DNA of 5,912 nt from Bacteroidia bacterium (lineage in GTDB: Bacteria > Bacteroidota > Bacteroidia > NS11-12g > UBA955): contig JADLHV010000083.1 in assembly GCA_020848595.1 (NCBI GenBank), positions 1 to 5,912 of the forward strand. Direction: 5' to 3'. A program made the translations under genes and the position numbers. The first letter of the stretch is position 1, and each line of letters opens with the position of its first letter. Positions 5,301 through 5,912 of the stretch are shown here, one piece after another. Below the pieces are notes generated by a model. The model was not told the origin of the DNA and searched no databases. It worked only from the letters and a program-made list of their open reading frames with translations.

Positions 5301-5912
5301 TATTGTAAATATTGGGCAAGCTTACTGTTATATAGCATTTTTTAATACGGGGTGCAGAAGGCCCTACATCATTAATTGCCGTAAGTAAAACAGTATAACA
5401 GCCAGGAACATCAAATTCGAACTCAGGGTTAGATGTTAATTCATTAAAACCTAGGCGAGAAGGGTCTGCAATGACATCGCCCGAAGCTAAGGATGGGTAA
5501 TAGCCTTGCGATGCATACGATATAGAATCGTACACATCCCATTTCCATTGATATGGGCCATTTTCGGAAATATCATGAAATTTAGCGACTTCATATTGTT
5601 GAATGTAGTTATTGCTTGCAACAAAATCTACAATAGGTACAGAAGCCGGTGCTAGTACGTTAAAACATTTGACAATACTATCAGTTCCAAGGCAATTGGT
5701 ACTAGAGAGTTTAATACATTTAGTTCCAGGACTTGTCCAAGTATTATAATTAGTTTGGATATTCGGAGATTTGCCTATTTGTTCGTATGTGCCATCATTG
5801 TTAAAGTCCCAAGCATGTTGAATATAGCCTGTAGAATTTTTATTGACAAATTGGCGAACAGTTTTAATCCATATAGTATTAGGCACTATAAAATCGGCTG
5901 AAACAGGAGAAG
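2359..5912 (-). CDS. Large modular T9SS-secreted protein (PKD, CUB, GEVED, Ig-like repeats), N-terminal part outside window
   Basis: Predicted to cross the outer membrane by the type IX secretion system and be released or attached to the surface; function unknown. The frame runs to the right edge (residues reading PVSADFI precede the GTG at 5886), so the true start lies beyond. Numbering from that codon: PKD-like 1-77 (WDFNNDG at 26-32) and 84-189 (PGCYTVLLTA 161-170); CUB-like about 205-324; PKD-like 330-411; a divergent one about 417-520 (PGCYSIQL 491-498); GEVED module about 523-672 (YIDWNIDGDFDD 597-608, GETEDY 663-668); five Ig-like DUF5011/HYR-type repeats about 676-1085; FPNP-containing sorting domain about 1098-1175. 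No protease or hydrolase motif and no membrane segment is visible. The modules suggest adhesion or binding of sugars or proteins. An enzymatic domain could lie in the missing part. The frame shows no break. Confidence 0.93.
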   Translation of the reverse strand, partial: SPVSADFIVPNTIWIKTVRQFVNKNSTGYIQHAWDFNNDGTYEQIGKSPNIQTNYNTWTSPGTKCIKLSSTNCLGTDSIVKCFNVLAPASVPIVDFVASNNYIQQYEVAKFHDISENGPYQWKWDVYDSISYASQGYYPSLASGDVIADPSRLGFNELTSNPEFEFDVPGCYTVLLTAINDVGPSAPRIKKCYITVSLPNIYNIGFGTYGLLGDNHVETPTGIISDNGGRFLNYDNNQGIGSRSYLSISPCNAKKITLQLNQIKLKDNNDKLRIWDGKTAGGPGSNLLAVFDNNSKGPKKLIATSGHMYILFESNATGNDSGFYGFYTSELGPAILSKPEFKADVSQIYAGRPISFYNHTPNIVGVPEWYWTIDSQSIPNNKNKDLHYTFNTSGQYKLCLDMKTCAGKNRICSTINVVMPNKQSDLNLTVSKEHPELYETVNFLFHSQISNRFELTINPKTFVLINPPPSPSSITGNVIKYLAMPGDTFPIPIIKFTEPGCYSIQLKGYNSNDSTNTSKTIQLNDRICILNYCQPVSYILSKEIGINTFRLYTNKDTLIEKTSSTGTKAYFNYTDSLSAHLNYCNQYNMDIERKSYVEAMNVSAYIDWNIDGDFDDLGEQIATINANKSAKISFNFSVPSMNVIGNGKTRLRVVALYNNQSTSPCGPFTLGETEDYTVWLDRDSVSPIITLVGNDTIRIKTGTNYQDFGAIAIDNLEGDISADIHTINNVDETVPGQYEVTYLSCDCSGNCIDKKRIIIVSSEIIPPVIQLNPDNTICIEAKRDNLPYIDPGAIAYSISPFLSLTHLINVTGYVDTRTVGQYQLTYQVTDPNGVSAMAFRNVCVEDHLPPLIITPNDTNIQLGSIWLDPTYVVDEYDLNPELEKLWQSNHPLNTQKRKIYHVRYTAIDQSGNEADTVYVYYKVDDFIDPVIHLNTEDIVYHEVRTAYQSTPVSVIDNYYDGSQIVVTRTFSNVNDFKLGVYYEIFEAVDGSGNISKKTRTVIVNDKTPPRIWGNSIRGCVGENIWPYWGLYTSDNYYTTQELKPYIQIISQNINIWEEGIYQITYRATDPSGNTSEPFIRYVQYTYPPNCQNSTTDISSIDSLNNYILIFPNPVNNYLNIQISEPIQEQASLTIMDMTGRTVIKIHLNTAFETIDLSEIPSGVYSVSILNGATIISKTITVQH
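2362..2595 (-). other. T9SS type A C-terminal sorting domain
   Basis: Residues about 1098-1175 carry the standard order: IFPNPVNNYLNIQI (1101-1114), then SLTIMDMTGRTV (1123-1134), then IDLSEIPSGVYSVSI (1146-1160), and the short Lys-Thr-Ile-Thr-Val tail (1169-1173). In this family the domain directs export across the outer membrane and is removed on export. It lies at the very end of the protein, as expected, behind a Ser/Asn/Asp-rich linker (1084-1097). Confidence 0.93.
2632..3861 (-). repeat. Five tandem Ig-like (DUF5011/HYR-type) protein repeats
   Basis: A D-x-SGN-like signature recurs at residues 738, 822, 900, 981 and 1061: DCSGN, DPNG, DQSGN, DGSGN, DPSGN. The spacings of 84, 78, 81 and 80 residues define an array of about 80-residue units. 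Each unit begins with a short P-x-I segment (for example SPIITL, PPVIQL, DPVIHL) and ends in a strand such as KRIIIVS or TRTVIVND. Units 1 and 2 keep the D-x-GA-x-A motif near their start; units 3-5 have lost it. The units differ strongly in sequence, so this is an old duplication and not a DNA-level repeat. It probably forms a rod that holds the upstream domains away from the C-terminal end. Confidence 0.78.
3871..4320 (-). other. GEVED module inside the T9SS protein
   Basis: Residues about 523-672 match the GEVED layout common in Bacteroidota secreted proteins. YCQP (524-527) opens it, followed by GIN-x-F, a Y-x-N-Y-T segment (562-566), AYIDWNIDGDFDDLGE (596-611), a VP-x-x-x-x-x-G-x-x-RLRV segment (630-645), SPCGPF (655-660) and the closing GETEDYTVWL (663-672). 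Thr replaces the second-position Val of the name-giving motif. The D-x-N-x-D-G-D-x-D loop at 599-607 looks like a calcium-binding loop. The module's function is not established. Confidence 0.75.
4915..5274 (-). other. CUB-like domain inside the T9SS protein
   Basis: Residues about 205-324 carry a CUB-type layout: TGIISDNGG followed by YLSISPCNAKKITLQLNQ, then DKLRIWDGK (262-270), SGHMYILFES (297-306) and GFYGFYTSE (314-322). CUB domains are beta-sandwiches that bind proteins or sugars, often with calcium. Several Asp and Asn (D259, N260, N261, D262) sit in the loop before the DG motif. Of the usual disulfide cysteines only C243 is present, as is common in bacterial versions. The assignment rests on motif order. 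Confidence 0.7.

Noticed and set aside
5884..5886. GTG as start codon of the large minus-strand gene
   Set aside because: The frame continues upstream to the window edge, and the residues before it fit the beginning of a PKD domain, so this is an internal valine.

Overview
The window is a low-GC stretch of a Bacteroidota chromosome. Four things point there: (i) a promoter of the Bacteroidota type (TTTG, 19 bp, TAnnTTTG) in front of the L19 gene; (ii) no Shine-Dalgarno sequence at either visible start codon; (iii) a type IX secretion (T9SS) type A sorting domain at the end of the large right-hand protein; (iv) the PKD, GEVED and DUF5011-like modules usual in secreted proteins of that phylum. 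The family or genus cannot be fixed from this sequence.

Layout, left to right. Positions 1-793 (+) are the last third of a mitochondrial-type aconitate hydratase, cut by the left edge and closed by an intrinsic terminator. After about 160 nt with no visible gene comes a standalone rplS (bL19, 1059-1400, +) with its own promoter and terminator. A convergent intergenic zone follows (about 1438-1590) with four hairpins in a row: the rplS terminator, a small AT hairpin, a nested 44-nt inverted repeat, and the terminator of the next gene on the opposite strand. A typical 2-Cys peroxiredoxin lies at 1611-2243 (-). Upstream of it on the same strand is a very large modular surface or secreted protein (2359 to beyond 5912, -), cut by the right edge. 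Its visible part holds, in order, two PKD-like domains, a CUB-like domain, two more PKD-like domains, a GEVED module, five Ig-like DUF5011/HYR-type repeats of about 80 residues, and the T9SS sorting domain.

Aconitase (TCA cycle), L19 (large ribosomal subunit) and peroxiredoxin (peroxide removal) are core housekeeping genes. They appear to be independent transcription units that share a neighbourhood, not a pathway. The modular T9SS protein is the accessory element. Its catalytic or N-terminal part, if any, lies outside the window, so its job is unknown. I see no mobile element, CRISPR array, tRNA or rRNA, and no strong case for a new multi-gene system. The points most worth a second look are the nested hairpins between the convergent genes, a nearly leaderless arrangement at the peroxiredoxin start, a calcium-loop-like insertion in the peroxiredoxin, and a cysteine-rich variant of one Ig-like repeat.
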